From positions 930,001-994,000 of the forward strand of contig CP025324.1 of the NCBI GenBank assembly GCA_004014935.1: a stretch of 64,000 nucleotides of DNA. Reading direction: 5' to 3'. Every line of letters starts with the position of its first letter. The stretch's first letter is position 1. The position numbers and the translations under genes are program-made. This document shows, in pieces, positions 18,803 through 29,098 of this stretch. Source of the DNA: Saccharomycopsis malanga (lineage: Eukaryota; Ascomycota; Saccharomycetes; Ascoideales; Saccharomycopsidaceae). A model generated the notes under the pieces. That model had not been told where the DNA came from. It saw only the letters and a program-made list of their open reading frames with translations, and ran no database searches.

Positions 18803-20074
18803 ATGGTCTTCTTTATTTTATTGAGTATCATAATGTTTTTCCATAGTTCTGCCTACGTTCTTGTGAATGACAAACTGTGTGATCCCGGGGCCCGGAGTGT
18901 GTTACCGTATACAGGCGTTCGGTTCTACAAAAAGAACGATTTCAACATGCTCACCTTCCAGTCGGACTCCTCCATAATGATCTCCATGTGCCAACGAGGA
19001 CGTAATTTTCTTAATGTGATGAATGGTCTTCACAGCAATGAAGTCAATATCAACTGGAACTCTACTTTGTGTTTCAAGCTGAGCCAGCAAAACCAATCGA
19101 TGGTGACTGCTCTTGTAAATAGTGCTGTGAACTCCATGTTAAGTGCGGTTAATGAGAAGAAAAGCATAAAGGCTGGCCAGTTGATAGATTTTTCTCTGTT
19201 GTCTGGCGTGTCCTCAAACTCTTCTAGTACTTTTGATTCCTTTATAGAATCGGAAATTAAATGTTTCAAAATCGCAAGATCCCAGCGCTATTTCCAAAGA
19301 ATACTGCCTGTGTATCGTCCTTACTCTCTAATAGGCGGCCTTTTCCAATGTAATCTGGATCTGAGCGCCCAGAGCAAGCTCCAACAAGTATTCTACAAAA
19401 GAAAATTGGGTAAAATGGCAAAAAAGAAGAAACCCCATCGAAATAACGTTGATATCATCGATCTCGTAGAACTAAAAAACTTTGCTTGTCAACAAAATGT
19501 GCCAATCGCCCCTCTCTATTCAGAAAATATGTACCATCAATGGTTTAGCGCTTTTCTTCCCACTGCCTCGCTCCAATACACCATTCCTTTTCTCTATACC
19601 CCCAGCACTGGCAGTTTTTTCAGCAACAATATGGGCCTGCTGAAAAAATACATCTTTTTTGGTAAAAGCAAACAGGAATGGTGGAATCTCGTCAACGCCG
19701 ATGAAATTTACAACTCTACAATAAAAAACAGCCCAGGATTCATAAGTAAAAGCACTACTTCTGCTTTGAACCAGCTAAATCAGTTGCTAATGAATGCTAA
19801 AATCTCATCTTCAAATCACTCTTTTTTCGATAGAAAATTTCAAAATTTATTCAAAAGGTTTTTCAACAACGTCTCTTTGGAAAAGGTTCCTTCCAAGCAA
19901 AAAACCAACAAGCTTCAAACTACCAAAAAGGAAGATGTTATTACAATAAACCTTTTCAAACAGTTTTATAACAACTTATCCACCACCGAGAAATTTATTT
20001 TTCTTGCCAAGATCAAAAGACCTCTTCTAGAATTGAATCTTGCCAAACTTTGGAATGAGCTCATCAGTTTTTGA
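18803..20074 (+). CDS. Unrecognised membrane-anchored protein
   Basis: The protein has 423 residues from the ATG at 18803. The frame is open for 52 further codons upstream, but only from a TTG and through an AT-rich stretch. The N-terminus is one strong hydrophobic segment (MVFFILLSIIMFFHSSAYVLV), probably a signal anchor. It is followed by a polar domain with CDPGARSVLPYTG, a basic KMAKKKKPHR stretch (about 210-220), a Trp/Tyr-containing central part and a Lys-rich C-terminal third. I recognise no domain. The frame uses normal codons throughout and has no internal break, which supports a real gene. It could be a fast-evolving mitochondrial or ER membrane protein. Confidence 0.7.
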   Translation: MVFFILLSIIMFFHSSAYVLVNDKLCDPGARSVLPYTGVRFYKKNDFNMLTFQSDSSIMISMCQRGRNFLNVMNGLHSNEVNINWNSTLCFKLSQQNQSMVTALVNSAVNSMLSAVNEKKSIKAGQLIDFSLLSGVSSNSSSTFDSFIESEIKCFKIARSQRYFQRILPVYRPYSLIGGLFQCNLDLSAQSKLQQVFYKRKLGKMAKKKKPHRNNVDIIDLVELKNFACQQNVPIAPLYSENMYHQWFSAFLPTASLQYTIPFLYTPSTGSFFSNNMGLLKKYIFFGKSKQEWWNLVNADEIYNSTIKNSPGFISKSTTSALNQLNQLLMNAKISSSNHSFFDRKFQNLFKRFFNNVSLEKVPSKQKTNKLQTTKKEDVITINLFKQFYNNLSTTEKFIFLAKIKRPLLELNLAKLWNELISF

Positions 20075-20109
20075 AAAAACTCCCAAATTGTCTTTTATAG
20101 TTTACAATC

Positions 20110-20250
20110 TAAGCTTTCTTTACTTTTCAATACAATGAATGGTCGTAATTGATATTAAAAGATTTAAGCTTTCTTAACTTTTCAATACAATAAATGGTCG
20201 TAATTGATATTAAAAGATTTAAGCTTTCTTAACTTTTCAGTACAATAAAT
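20110..20250. repeat. 55-bp tandem repeat, about 2.6 copies
   Basis: TAAGCTTTCTT recurs at 20110, 20165 and 20220. Each is followed by ACTTTTCAATACAAT, and the first two copies then continue with GGTCGTAATTGATATT. The array lies between the stop codon of the preceding gene and the reverse-transcriptase remnant. Confidence 0.85.
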
Positions 20251-20560
20251 TAGCCATTATCTTTTTAAATCCTATAAGAATGTCATCAGCATACCTTACA
20301 AATAAAGTACTATTATATCATTCTATTCTGGTCTTGTTTCTATAATAGTACCAATAATATTATTCGATTTGTCAAGATTTTTCATTACAATCAACTATTA
20401 TTTTATATTTACTCTTAGTATCTAGAGTATATTTTTTAAGAGATTTTTATCTTCTTCATAAATGTTAGTTTCTAATATTTCTAATACTAAATATTCATAT
20501 TCTATGGGCATAGGGACGTTGTCTGAAAGTCATTTAAACGATCATAATTGTTACCAAAAT
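20251..20560 (-). pseudogene. Decayed group II intron-type reverse-transcriptase fragment (possible NUMT)
   Basis: On the minus strand, near 20330-20262, a frame reads LFVRYADDILIGFKK, the catalytic YADD motif in the form typical of organellar group II intron maturases. Just before it the frame reads KTRIE, then a TGA, then YNSTLF. Upstream, a second open stretch (20526-20423, with PIEYEYLVLEILETNIYEED) follows two more TGA codons at plausible Trp positions. Codons are extremely AT-rich. TGA in Trp-like positions indicates mitochondrial coding and nuclear insertion of mitochondrial DNA. The fragment is short and interrupted. An S1-type tail adjoins it at 20560-20590. A LINE fragment is an alternative, but RYADDILIG is more intron-like. 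Confidence 0.6.
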
Positions 20561-20590
20561 AATAATAATCTTATATTTCAAGCCCATTAC

Positions 20591-20865
20591 TAATTGTTAC
20601 CAAAAGATATAAAACATAGCAGAACTGTCACTGAATTTGTCTTTTAGGGTTACAAGTTGATCCAATAGCACCTTAATAAACTAGCTACACTCTGCAACTT
20701 CATAGCATTGGTAGTTGTGTCATATTAATAATACAAAATGGTGAATCAAAATTCGAGAACAAAAAAGGTGGAAAAACCAAAATTCGAAAAACATATAGAT
20801 ATCAAAGTTCGAGAATCAAACACATAGATATCAAGAAAAAAACATTACTGCCCTTGGTATATCTT
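20591..20865. other. Intergenic, nothing firm
   Basis: AT-rich sequence with a twice-repeated CAAAATTCGAGAA/CAAAGTTCGAGAA block near 20750-20820. No gene is visible. Confidence 0.5.
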
Positions 20866-23355
20866 CTAGTAATTGTAATTATTGTAAGATGGGTTGCCGC
20901 GATCTTTGGAGACTCTACGAGGATCAGGTCTATTCAAGATGTCAGTGCTGTTAGTTGTTGGCACGTTGTGTCTCTCGTACTCTTCGTTATCGCTGTTTAC
21001 AAAATGGAAACTGTCGTCAGCATTGGGGGATGTTATGGGAGTGGCTGAAAGGGTACGTTGGTGAGCGGAAACTTGCCGCTGTGAGTTTGTTGGATTGATA
21101 CTGTTATTTGGAAGAGGGACATTATTGTTATTTCTTGTTGAGAGTTTCATGGCACTGAGTTTACGAGAGAGAGGATTGCCCGCAGCATTTGGAGCTTTAC
21201 GTTTCAAAGACAATGAATGAGCAAGTTTGGATCCCAAAGCAGCAACGCCGGCAGTGGCGCCGGCAGTAGCACTTGGATTGACCATATGAACAGGCTGTTC
21301 GTCGTACAAGTTAGGGTCGTACTTGTTATTGAGGGCACTTCCGCTGCTGCTGTACTCGAGTTTGTCGAGAGTATCTTTGGAATACAGGCCGTTTGCCAAT
21401 TCGGGGTTGGAGTTGTGCAAATCCTGCAATCTGTACATTTCGGTTTCCCAGTTGTTCTGGTGGGTTTTGGCGACTTTGCCCAAATCAAGCAATTCCTCCG
21501 CACCAGAGTTCTGGGCGCCAGCATACGAGTTTCTGTCGCTGGCAAGGGACTTTTCGTCGGCAAACAAGGTGGAGTTTCTCTGGAAAGAGGTGCGGTCGTC
21601 TTTAGCTTGTCTGAATCTGGCGTCGGGAACCTTTGACAAGACAGCAATAGCAATATAGATGATGACTACAATCAACAAGATCAAGGAGAAGGCGGCGTTC
21701 AAAATGAAGAACACCCAGCCCATTATGGAGGAGACAGCAGCAGGCTGGTTGAAGAGATTGGAGAAAAACATAAACATGAACGAGTTTAAACAAACAACGG
21801 TGGAAATGACCATGTTCAAAATGTTGGTGGACTTGTCCAAATATGGCTTATATTTGATGAGAGCTACCAAATAAGCGAGATCAAGAACGAATAACACCAA
21901 AGATTGTGTTTTGCCGCTCGCTTGGCAGAGCCCTACAAAGACAGCCTTGACAAAAGCGTAGCCCAAAAAGACCAAAGCCCACCAGTACAAATTGGCATTG
22001 TACATGGTATAGGAGAAGCCGTACTTGTCCAAGACATGCTGGTTGCCGTAGAGAATGGCCGCCGGGTTCTTGTACTTGTGGACCGACTTTCTGCCAAAGG
22101 CAAAGGCCCTGAGAGCAGCCCAGCCGGAAATGCCGATTGCCAAGAGAAGAAACAAGACAGAGAGCACAATGACGGCAGGGGAATCGCGCTGGGTGAACTC
22201 CCACAACGAAAAGATGGTCAACTGGGTGAATCCAATAGCAATATACCGCAAGATGGCGCCTTTTAGAATGACCTTGTAATTGGCTCGGAAATAGAGCGCA
22301 GCATTTGGGTTTTTGGCTATCCTGACTTTTACAAGCAATTCTAAAACCAACTTGGCAAACAAGATTACGCCTGCCAATACATAGCCGCAGAGAATGAAAA
22401 ACGTAAACCCAGTAACAACTATAGAGGTGTCTTCAATATTGGCCTTGTAGCCGATTCTTTTGATGCCTCTTAGCACAGTTAGTTTGGACGACGAGTTCAC
22501 CACCAAGGCAGGAGCTCTTTTCTTCAAGTAGTTGATAGCACGCTGCACTAAAATGGCTTTTTTGGCATACACAAGGCTCATTGTAGGATGGCCGCCAGTG
22601 GCTTGGATATACCATCTGAAAATCTTCTGCATAAAAGTGATTCTGATCAAACCCATGGACCAGGCCAAGTTCTCGGCCCAAGCAGAGGCAATAGGAGGCA
22701 CAGCAGTGACATGTAGCATGGCACAGGTCACTACAGACTGGAAATAGGAGAATAAGGACAAGGAGTTGACGGAAATGTGCGAAGCAGCGTTGGAGTTGCC
22801 AAAAGCAGACAAAACAGCAGAAACAAAAAGCCCCAAGCCAGCAACCACTGCAGTGGCCCACTTGGCTCCGGTATGAGACACTGTTTTCCCATTGGAAAAG
22901 TAGGCAGCCATACACGCTAGCTGGGTGCCGTTGTTGCTGTCGAAAACAGTCACTTTCACATAGGCATCAATGTCAGGCACAGTGTAGGCGATCCCGGGAA
23001 TCATGTCAACATAGCTGGAGCTGATTGTTTCTGTGGAATCGACGATAACTTCGCCAGAATAAAGAGGACAGAACTGCTTGAACGGCAAATTACAGAGATT
23101 GATCGTTTCTGAAATCACTCGGAACCCATACGCAAACACTTCTGCTTTGGCGGTGACATAGCCATTGATTCCAGAGTTGAGATCAAGATTGTAACTGAGG
23201 GTTTTGGCATCTGGATCAAAACTGACCTCGAACGTAGTGGCAGTCAACTGCGAATTCAGCATGCAAGGCACCAACGAAGAAGCAGTCAAATGGCGTCGAG
23301 CCTCCACAAGACAAACCAGCAAAAACACCAATATCCAACATCTAAAGCCTCTCAT
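20866..23355 (-). CDS. FLC2: FLC/TRP-like membrane protein
   Basis: The protein has 829 residues. An N-terminal signal peptide (MRGFRCWILVFLLVCLVEA) precedes a lumenal ML-like domain with paired cysteines (about 20-165). A TRP-like domain with roughly nine to ten membrane spans follows (about 170-600), then a cytosolic tail of about 225 residues rich in Ser, Asn and basic stretches. This is the architecture of the fungal FLC family (Flc1-3, Pkd2), implicated in FAD transport into the ER, calcium handling and cell-wall integrity. The start is the ATG at 23355. The gene is single-exon. The symbol marks the family; whether it is orthologous to Flc1, Flc2 or Flc3 cannot be decided here. Confidence 0.85.
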   Translation of the reverse strand: MRGFRCWILVFLLVCLVEARRHLTASSLVPCMLNSQLTATTFEVSFDPDAKTLSYNLDLNSGINGYVTAKAEVFAYGFRVISETINLCNLPFKQFCPLYSGEVIVDSTETISSSYVDMIPGIAYTVPDIDAYVKVTVFDSNNGTQLACMAAYFSNGKTVSHTGAKWATAVVAGLGLFVSAVLSAFGNSNAASHISVNSLSLFSYFQSVVTCAMLHVTAVPPIASAWAENLAWSMGLIRITFMQKIFRWYIQATGGHPTMSLVYAKKAILVQRAINYLKKRAPALVVNSSSKLTVLRGIKRIGYKANIEDTSIVVTGFTFFILCGYVLAGVILFAKLVLELLVKVRIAKNPNAALYFRANYKVILKGAILRYIAIGFTQLTIFSLWEFTQRDSPAVIVLSVLFLLLAIGISGWAALRAFAFGRKSVHKYKNPAAILYGNQHVLDKYGFSYTMYNANLYWWALVFLGYAFVKAVFVGLCQASGKTQSLVLFVLDLAYLVALIKYKPYLDKSTNILNMVISTVVCLNSFMFMFFSNLFNQPAAVSSIMGWVFFILNAAFSLILLIVVIIYIAIAVLSKVPDARFRQAKDDRTSFQRNSTLFADEKSLASDRNSYAGAQNSGAEELLDLGKVAKTHQNNWETEMYRLQDLHNSNPELANGLYSKDTLDKLEYSSSGSALNNKYDPNLYDEQPVHMVNPSATAGATAGVAALGSKLAHSLSLKRKAPNAAGNPLSRKLSAMKLSTRNNNNVPLPNNSINPTNSQRQVSAHQRTLSATPITSPNADDSFHFVNSDNEEYERHNVPTTNSTDILNRPDPRRVSKDRGNPSYNNYNY

Positions 23356-23759
23356 GGTATCGCTTGGGTATTATGATGTATCGCGCTATTCTACGGTCCC
23401 ACAATATAAACAACGCCCTGACAGTGTTTGAAAGCTATACAAGTCCTACAGCAAAACGAACGAGGTATCAAGACCAGCAAATCAATTGTAGTGCCCAAGT
23501 GGAAATGGTAGGAAATTGGGAAAAGAAGGAAAGCAATAATGATCGGCGCTGCGATGATGAAAGGATAAAAATAGACGATGGGTGAAAATTATCCGTGATT
23601 CCAGTATAATTTGCGCTATAGCCAGCCTCTTTTAAGACCACTTTAAGGTGGCTGTGTAATGTGGGCAGTGGTTTATACTTTTTGCTATGAATTGCAGCCT
23701 TGGCAAGTTGTGCAATACAAGCAGCCATTTAAATTGCCATAATTGTGTTTAGTTGATGA

Positions 23760-24420
23760 GACAGATTTAATTAGTATTTGACGAGTATTGTAAGTAATGA
23801 ACGGAACTGATATGTACTGGGCTCGAAATATAAGATTATTATTAGTATTATTGTAATGGGACAGATTTAATTAGTATTCCATGAGTCTATTGTAAGTAAT
23901 GAGTCAGTTTAATTAGTACTTGATGAGTCTATTGTAAATAATGAGACAGTTTAATCAGTATTTGATGAGTCTTATAAGTAATGAGACAGACTTAATTAGT
24001 ATTTGATGAGTATTGTAAGAAATGAACGGAACTGATATGTACTGGAATCGAAATATAAGAATATTATTAGTATTATTGTAATGGGGCAGATTTAATTAGT
24101 ATTTGATGAGTCTATTGTAAGTAATGAGACAGGTTTAATTAGTACTTGATGAGTCTATTGTAAATAATGAGACAGTTTAATCAGTATTTGATGAGTCTTA
24201 TAAGTAATGGGACAGATTTAATTAGTATTTGATGAGTCTTGTAAGTAATGAACGGAACTGATATGTACTGGGCTCGAAATATAAGATCATTATTAGTATT
24301 ATTGTAATGAGACAGATTTAATTAGTATTCCATGAGTCTATTGTAAATAATGAGACAGTTTAATCAGTATTTGATGAGTCTTATAAGTAATGAGACAAAC
24401 TTGAGTAGTATTTAATGAAC
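23760..24420. repeat. Higher-order tandem array with captured S1 tails
   Basis: A monomer of about 48-50 bp (containing GAGACAG, TTAATTAGTATTTGATGAGT and ATTGTAAGTAAT blocks) is repeated more than ten times. At 23803, 24029 and 24252 the array contains the same S1 3'-end piece (GGAACTGATATGTACTGG) on the plus strand. This gives a superunit of about 225 bp. The constant spacing shows that the S1 end was inserted once and then amplified with the array. Confidence 0.85.
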
Positions 24421-24667
24421 CCTATCATAAATAGTAGTGTAAAAACCTACCACTAGATGTTTAGAAAATTTATTCTAAATCCATTTCAACGGATTGGTAA
24501 ATGAGCCATTAATCATTAATTGGAAAGCTTATTTTACAATATGATATGTCATAAACGGTTTTCAACGCTATTTTCTACAGTTTCTCAGCCACTGCTTGAT
24601 GGAGTGTCGTGCTAGGTATGTTTGAGTTGATAAATTCAACAAGTCCATAGATATTGTACCAGATAAT

Positions 24668-24750
24668 ACTCATTATATCAGAAAATTATGTTACTACTCA
24701 TTATACAAGAGAATTATGTTACTACTCATTATACCAGAGAATTATGTTAA
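24668..24750. repeat. Short tandem repeat with ACTCATTATA core, 3 copies
   Basis: Three units of about 28-30 bp carry CTCATTATA...GAGAATTATGTTA. No coding signal. Confidence 0.75.
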
Positions 24751-24930
24751 TGCTCCACAAAACACAATTATCCAGACATACTTAACAACTACTCATCAAA
24801 CTAGCAGGCTCTGTAAATATACTTGTTAGCAAAATCCAGCATGAATATTGCAGATATATATATATATATATTCTTAGCAAATCATAGTAACAACTCAAAA
24901 TACAATGTATCAACCATCAATCTTGCAAGA

Positions 24931-25110
24931 TAATAATAATAATATCTTATATTTCGAGCCCAGTACATATCATTTTCGTATATACACGCCATGTCTAACT
25001 TGGTAAAGGTCAATCATGCCCCTGTCAGTGTAATCTTCTCACACATGTTCCTATTAGGTCTCTATCTGCTAAACTATCCTGCCAGGCCCTTAGCCATACG
25101 GCTCAGTGGC
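24931..25110 (-). mobile_element. S1 SINE-like element, internally deleted copy
   Basis: A (TAA)n tail, the S1 3' end (GAGCCCAGTACATATCA), a shortened body and a head ending in CCATACGGCTCAGTGGC. Flanking sequences ATCTTGCAAGA (24920-24930) and ATCTTACAAAA (25111-25121) match at 9 of 11 positions. They look like an aged target-site duplication. Confidence 0.7.
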
Positions 25111-25121
25111 ATCTTACAAAA

Positions 25122-25825
25122 CAGTCTTACTTAAAATTCCAAATATACATCTTAGCAGCTATTCAGCATATCCTACACTATAAATACCTGAAATTTATGT
25201 CATTAAGCCGTTCCACTGGGCAGAAGCAGCATTTTCAAAACTGTTGGTCTAGTTTGATGGAAAATCTACCACCAGAGTTGTATTCAATAATAGTAGACTG
25301 ATCTTGGCTAATTACCAACAGATGAAACAGTTCCATTCAACTTGAAAAATTGAAACCAATTGTTTATCAATTAGTTTGTCAATTATGATTACCAATTCTC
25401 GCCTTATTCTGTAATCAGCCATCTCTACCTTAACTCATTTATCCAACTTACCATTTTTTTACTTTCCTTTACTTTCCTTTCTAATCATACATTAATATCA
25501 TCCTAAGTCAGCCTATCACTCACCATCCAATCAATAGCCACATTTCCAGCCCCTTCCTGCAACTTGCCATACTAAAACTCATCTACAACCCATTGAAAAG
25601 TTGTCCTACATAGACCACCCATTATACTAGTCTGCAGTAGTATGCACTCTTCTGCATCAACGGTCTCGGTCATGCATCAACATGCAGCGTAGACGAGACA
25701 GGTTCAACATGAGCCCTAATTAGTATACCATTTAAATGAGCAGAGTGAAAACTATTAAGTGACGGGCTTGGCCAAAAGTTGCAATTTTCAAAAGAAAACA
25801 TGCAAAAAGAAGTTTCAATTAACAC
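25122..25825. other. Intergenic, nothing recognised
   Basis: AT-rich intergenic sequence with no gene, RNA or clear repeat. A few TGCATG motifs occur near 25640-25690. Confidence 0.5.
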
Positions 25826-26536
25826 TCACCAGAAACCCTGTGTTAATTGACGTTCAATCTTTGCCATCTCGTCTAAACTAGTGGCATCCAATAACTGTTG
25901 TTTCAACCGTTTTTGGTCCTCCTTGCTGAGCTTTTTGACCACATTTTGCTGCTGCTGTTGTTGTCTCTGTTCTTTTAGAGATCCTGCATTTTGTATTGGA
26001 GCTGTGGTCACTGATCCATGTTGCTGTTTCATAAACTCAGCAATGTTGTCGCCAATTAGCGATTTGGCCTGCTGTCGTTCTGCCTGCTTTACGCTGGCAA
26101 AGTCCAACACCTCCAACTGCGGTAATACATGCACTACAAAGAGACGGTAGTTCTCAGAACTATTTACGGGATTTTTGTCTAACGTCAATGTTTTTAAATG
26201 TTTTAGTGTGCGAAGCTTGTAGATTTCTTGAAACGTACTGAGGTTATTACCCGTAAGACTCAATCTTTCGAGATTTGGAAGGGTACTGCCTATATCATCA
26301 GAAATGTGCTGGATTCGATTGTTCGCTATTAGAAGCGTTTTGAGCTTGTATAGCTGGGGGAAATCACCAAGAAACAAAATGGCATTGTCCGTGAAATCAA
26401 CACATTCGTTGATATCATTCGTGCCTTGTAGGTTTTCAATCTCTTCAACATCCAATCCACGAAAAGATATTGTCTTTTCATACAAAGCATTTGTATATGA
26501 CGGCGCATTGGCAACCACATCCGCTGTTAGCTGCAT
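25826..26536 (-). CDS. LEA1: U2 snRNP protein A' (Lea1)
   Basis: The protein has 236 residues. It contains a leucine-rich-repeat block (about 15-165) with the U2A' pattern: ISFRGLDVEEIENL, CVDFTDNAI, LKTLLIANNRIQHI, LERLSLTGNNLS, and the LRR cap NYRLFVVHVLPQLEVLDF. A short Gln-rich, helical tail follows. In the spliceosome, U2A' pairs with U2B'' on stem-loop IV of U2 snRNA. Length and repeat number fit the family. The start is the ATG at 26536. The last codons read GGTTTCTGGTGA and continue GTG on the minus strand, so the stop lies within a GTGAGT that could be a splice donor. Removing it could give a slightly different C-terminus, but I see no clear branch site. Confidence 0.9.
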   Translation of the reverse strand: MQLTADVVANAPSYTNALYEKTISFRGLDVEEIENLQGTNDINECVDFTDNAILFLGDFPQLYKLKTLLIANNRIQHISDDIGSTLPNLERLSLTGNNLSTFQEIYKLRTLKHLKTLTLDKNPVNSSENYRLFVVHVLPQLEVLDFASVKQAERQQAKSLIGDNIAEFMKQQHGSVTTAPIQNAGSLKEQRQQQQQQNVVKKLSKEDQKRLKQQLLDATSLDEMAKIERQLTQGFW

Positions 26537-26699
26537 GGCAATACTGTATGAATCTTTGTTTTCTTTTTATTATTCGTACTCTGGCACTTCACAATTCTCT
26601 ATTTATACCACCTTTAGCGTCTAATTGAGCCATCTCATCACTGTTTACTATTATATCATAATACTACCATATATCAGCCCTATTACGTCACCTGTCTCT

Positions 26700-26722
26700 C
26701 ACGTGCCGACTTTAAGGGTTTG
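26700..26722. promoter_or_regulatory. CACGTG and AAGGGTTT motifs in the RPL1 promoter
   Basis: CACGTG occupies 26700-26705, and TTAAGGGTTT follows at about 26712-26721, close to the Tbf1 core (AACCCTAA) on the other strand. Cbf1 with Tbf1 controls ribosomal protein genes in Candida-type yeasts. The sites lie about 200 bp before the RPL1 start and may also serve the divergent LEA1. Confidence 0.45.
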
Positions 26723-26901
26723 TTTTTCGGTTTTTCACTGTTTTTTTTTGGCTGCATCAAGTGAAAAATACGGAGATATAATGAAAAATTGAGCTTGGAC
26801 AGGTTTAATACCGAATATATTCAAAACCTCATCCGTCGAAAAACCACACAGGCCTACCAAATAACTTTTGGAAGACGAATATTTGACCAAGATAGTCTAA
26901 A

Positions 26902-27555
26902 ATGTCTAAGATCACCTCTTCCCAAGTTCGTGAGAACGTCCAGCAAATCTTGGCCTACTCCAACGAGACCAAAAAGAGAAACTTTTTGGAAACCGTTGAG
27001 TTGCAAGTCGGTTTGAAGAACTATGACCCACAAAGAGACAAGCGTTTCTCCGGTACCTTGAAGTTGCCTCAAGTTCCAAGACCAAACATGACCATCTGTA
27101 TTTTTGGTGATGCTTTTGATGTCGACAGAGCTAAGTCTTTGGGCATCGATGCCATGTCTGTTGAGGATTTGAAGAAATTGAACAAGAACAAGAAGTTGAT
27201 CAAGAAGTTGGCCAAGAAATACAACGCCTTCATTGCTTCTGAAGTTTTGATCAAGCAAGTCCCAAGATTGTTGGGTCCTCAATTGTCCAAGGCTGGTAAA
27301 TTCCCAACCCCAGTCTCCCACAACGACGACTTGTACCAAAAGGTCACTGACGTCAAGTCCACCATCAAGTTCCAATTGAAAAAGGTCTTGTGTTTGGCTG
27401 TTGCCGTCGGTAACGTTGAGATGGAAGAAGATGTTTTGGTTAACCAAATCATGATGGCTTCCAACTTTTTGGTTTCTTTGTTGAAGAAGCACTGGCAAAA
27501 CGTTGGTTCTTTGCACGTCAAATCCACTATGGGTCCAGCTTTCAGAATCTACTAA
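26902..27555 (+). CDS. RPL1: 60S ribosomal protein L1 (uL1)
   Basis: The protein has 217 residues, full length for eukaryotic uL1/L10a. It opens [17 protein letters not shown]. The conserved core includes [20 protein letters not shown] and [20 protein letters not shown], and the end reads [12 protein letters not shown]. This protein forms the mobile L1 stalk that guides E-site tRNA out of the ribosome. No intron is present. Codon use is strongly biased (Leu almost always TTG, Arg AGA, no CTG), as expected for very high expression. The start is the ATG at 26902 in a good AAA context. The gene is divergent from LEA1. Confidence 0.98.
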   Translation: MSKITSSQVRENVQQILAYSNETKKRNFLETVELQVGLKNYDPQRDKRFSGTLKLPQVPRPNMTICIFGDAFDVDRAKSLGIDAMSVEDLKKLNKNKKLIKKLAKKYNAFIASEVLIKQVPRLLGPQLSKAGKFPTPVSHNDDLYQKVTDVKSTIKFQLKKVLCLAVAVGNVEMEEDVLVNQIMMASNFLVSLLKKHWQNVGSLHVKSTMGPAFRIY

Positions 27556-27680
27556 GTGTAGTTTTTGTTGGGTAGTATATTCAATATATTATGATGTCTT
27601 AGGATCATGTTAAATCAAATGTAGGTGTGTAGAACAATTGGTTGAGGGCAAAAAATTTAACAATAGCTTTATTACTATAT

Positions 27681-28056
27681 TGTCGGCCGGATGGCTCAGT
27701 GGCTAGTAGTCTTGGGGAAAAGAAAATGACCTGTCTGTATAAATTAGCAGATAGTAGTTTCAAGGGTTTGATCCATAAACACTTTTTACGATTCCACAGG
27801 CAAGTGCAACTGTTGGAAAGTATATGACCTAGATAATAGTTTAGTGCGTACTTTCAAACAATTGGGTGAAAAGATTATTATTACTTCTATTGTCATAATC
27901 TATATTCGAGACTACGCTTATTTTTGATTTGATTTTTATCATCGTTATACTTTATTTAGCGATTCCCAATTCTAATTTTGAATAGAAGTTTATCAAATCA
28001 ATAATGTACTCAATTTTAATATTTGATAATGGAGAAATGTTTTCGGTAGAACAATC
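27681..28056 (+). mobile_element. S1 SINE-like copy with extended 3' region
   Basis: The head GGCCGGATGGCTCAGTGG carries the A box, and GGGTTTGATCC carries a B-box-like sequence. The body block CAGGCAAGTGCAACTGT follows, running into (ATT)n near 27875. ATTACTATATTGTC at 27671 and ATTACTTCTATTGTC at 27880 could be a degraded target-site duplication bounding a copy of about 200 bp. Beyond this, 27996-28054 is shared with 13412-13470, so another repeat piece adjoins. Confidence 0.6.
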
Positions 28057-29098
28057 ATGTAAAAAAATCTGTTCTCCTGTAAACAGTAGTAATCCAAATT
28101 GAAAAAAAAGGTCTGAGTTTTTGAATTAAAAAAATTTCGATCACTGCTTCTGCTTGCGATACAGTCAACTTTTACTATTTACTAATGTATAATGGTTTTC
28201 TCATGCTTGGACAATTGTCAGTCGTTAATTGACTGCCATGTTTAGTTTTAGCGCTAATTTGTATTATTGAGTTGTTTTTTTTTCTGATACTAGTTTTCTG
28301 CTGAATCAAGAAGAGTAGTTGAAATGGTATGGATTAATTAACAGAGCTCTAACAGTTGAATCTAGTGCAAAAATGTGACACTTGTTAAATATGGTGCTTG
28401 GAATTTTGTAAAATACGTATTTTAAGGTAACACTTGTAAATTTCAACAAAAAGTGTATGAAGATTGTAAAGATGATATAAAAAGAGAGTAAAATGTAAGT
28501 GTAAACTTTGAAAAATAATTATTGATTGCAGGATCAAATGATTCAAAGCATTTGTTCGATTATTCACATTGAAATAACATTTTTACGTCATGTAACAGCC
28601 AAAAAAGGCCTTGGTCAGCATATACCATTTCCTGTTTTCAATTACTCTTAATTATTATGTCGGATAAAGTATACAACTCTGTAAGACGAATTGTTTAATA
28701 ATTTAGAATAAAAGCAAGTATGTAGGGGAAAAGATAAACTAATTATAACCTTACATTTACTGGCCTTCAAACATCAGATATTATTATTATAATGTACACC
28801 ATTGTCAAACAATATTAAACAAATTATAGCCTTACATTTACTGGTCTTCAAATATTAGATACCATTATTATACCCTTATAATCACTCGTCTCCAAAATAA
28901 GATACCATTACTATACACGGCCTTAGATGGTTATGAACACAGGCAAAGTCGGACTTTTTCACGTGACACTATGCTCTAATCATGAGCGGCAAGCGAACGA
29001 AAAACAGGAATATCTGTCCGCTTCTCCCTATAAGCGCTAATGAATAACTGTTTAATAAGGGACATCTCGTCAACAACACAAGAATTTGTGCTCTAAAC
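28057..29098. promoter_or_regulatory. SAR1 upstream region with CACGTG at 28960
   Basis: Mostly featureless AT-rich sequence. CACGTG at 28960-28965 lies 134 bp before the SAR1 ATG. A block containing CTTACATTTACTGG is duplicated near 28750 and 28840. Confidence 0.4.

Noticed and set aside
21217-21636. A 139-codon plus-strand frame opposite FLC
   Set aside because: It lies wholly within the FLC C-terminal tail coding region and has no independent features.
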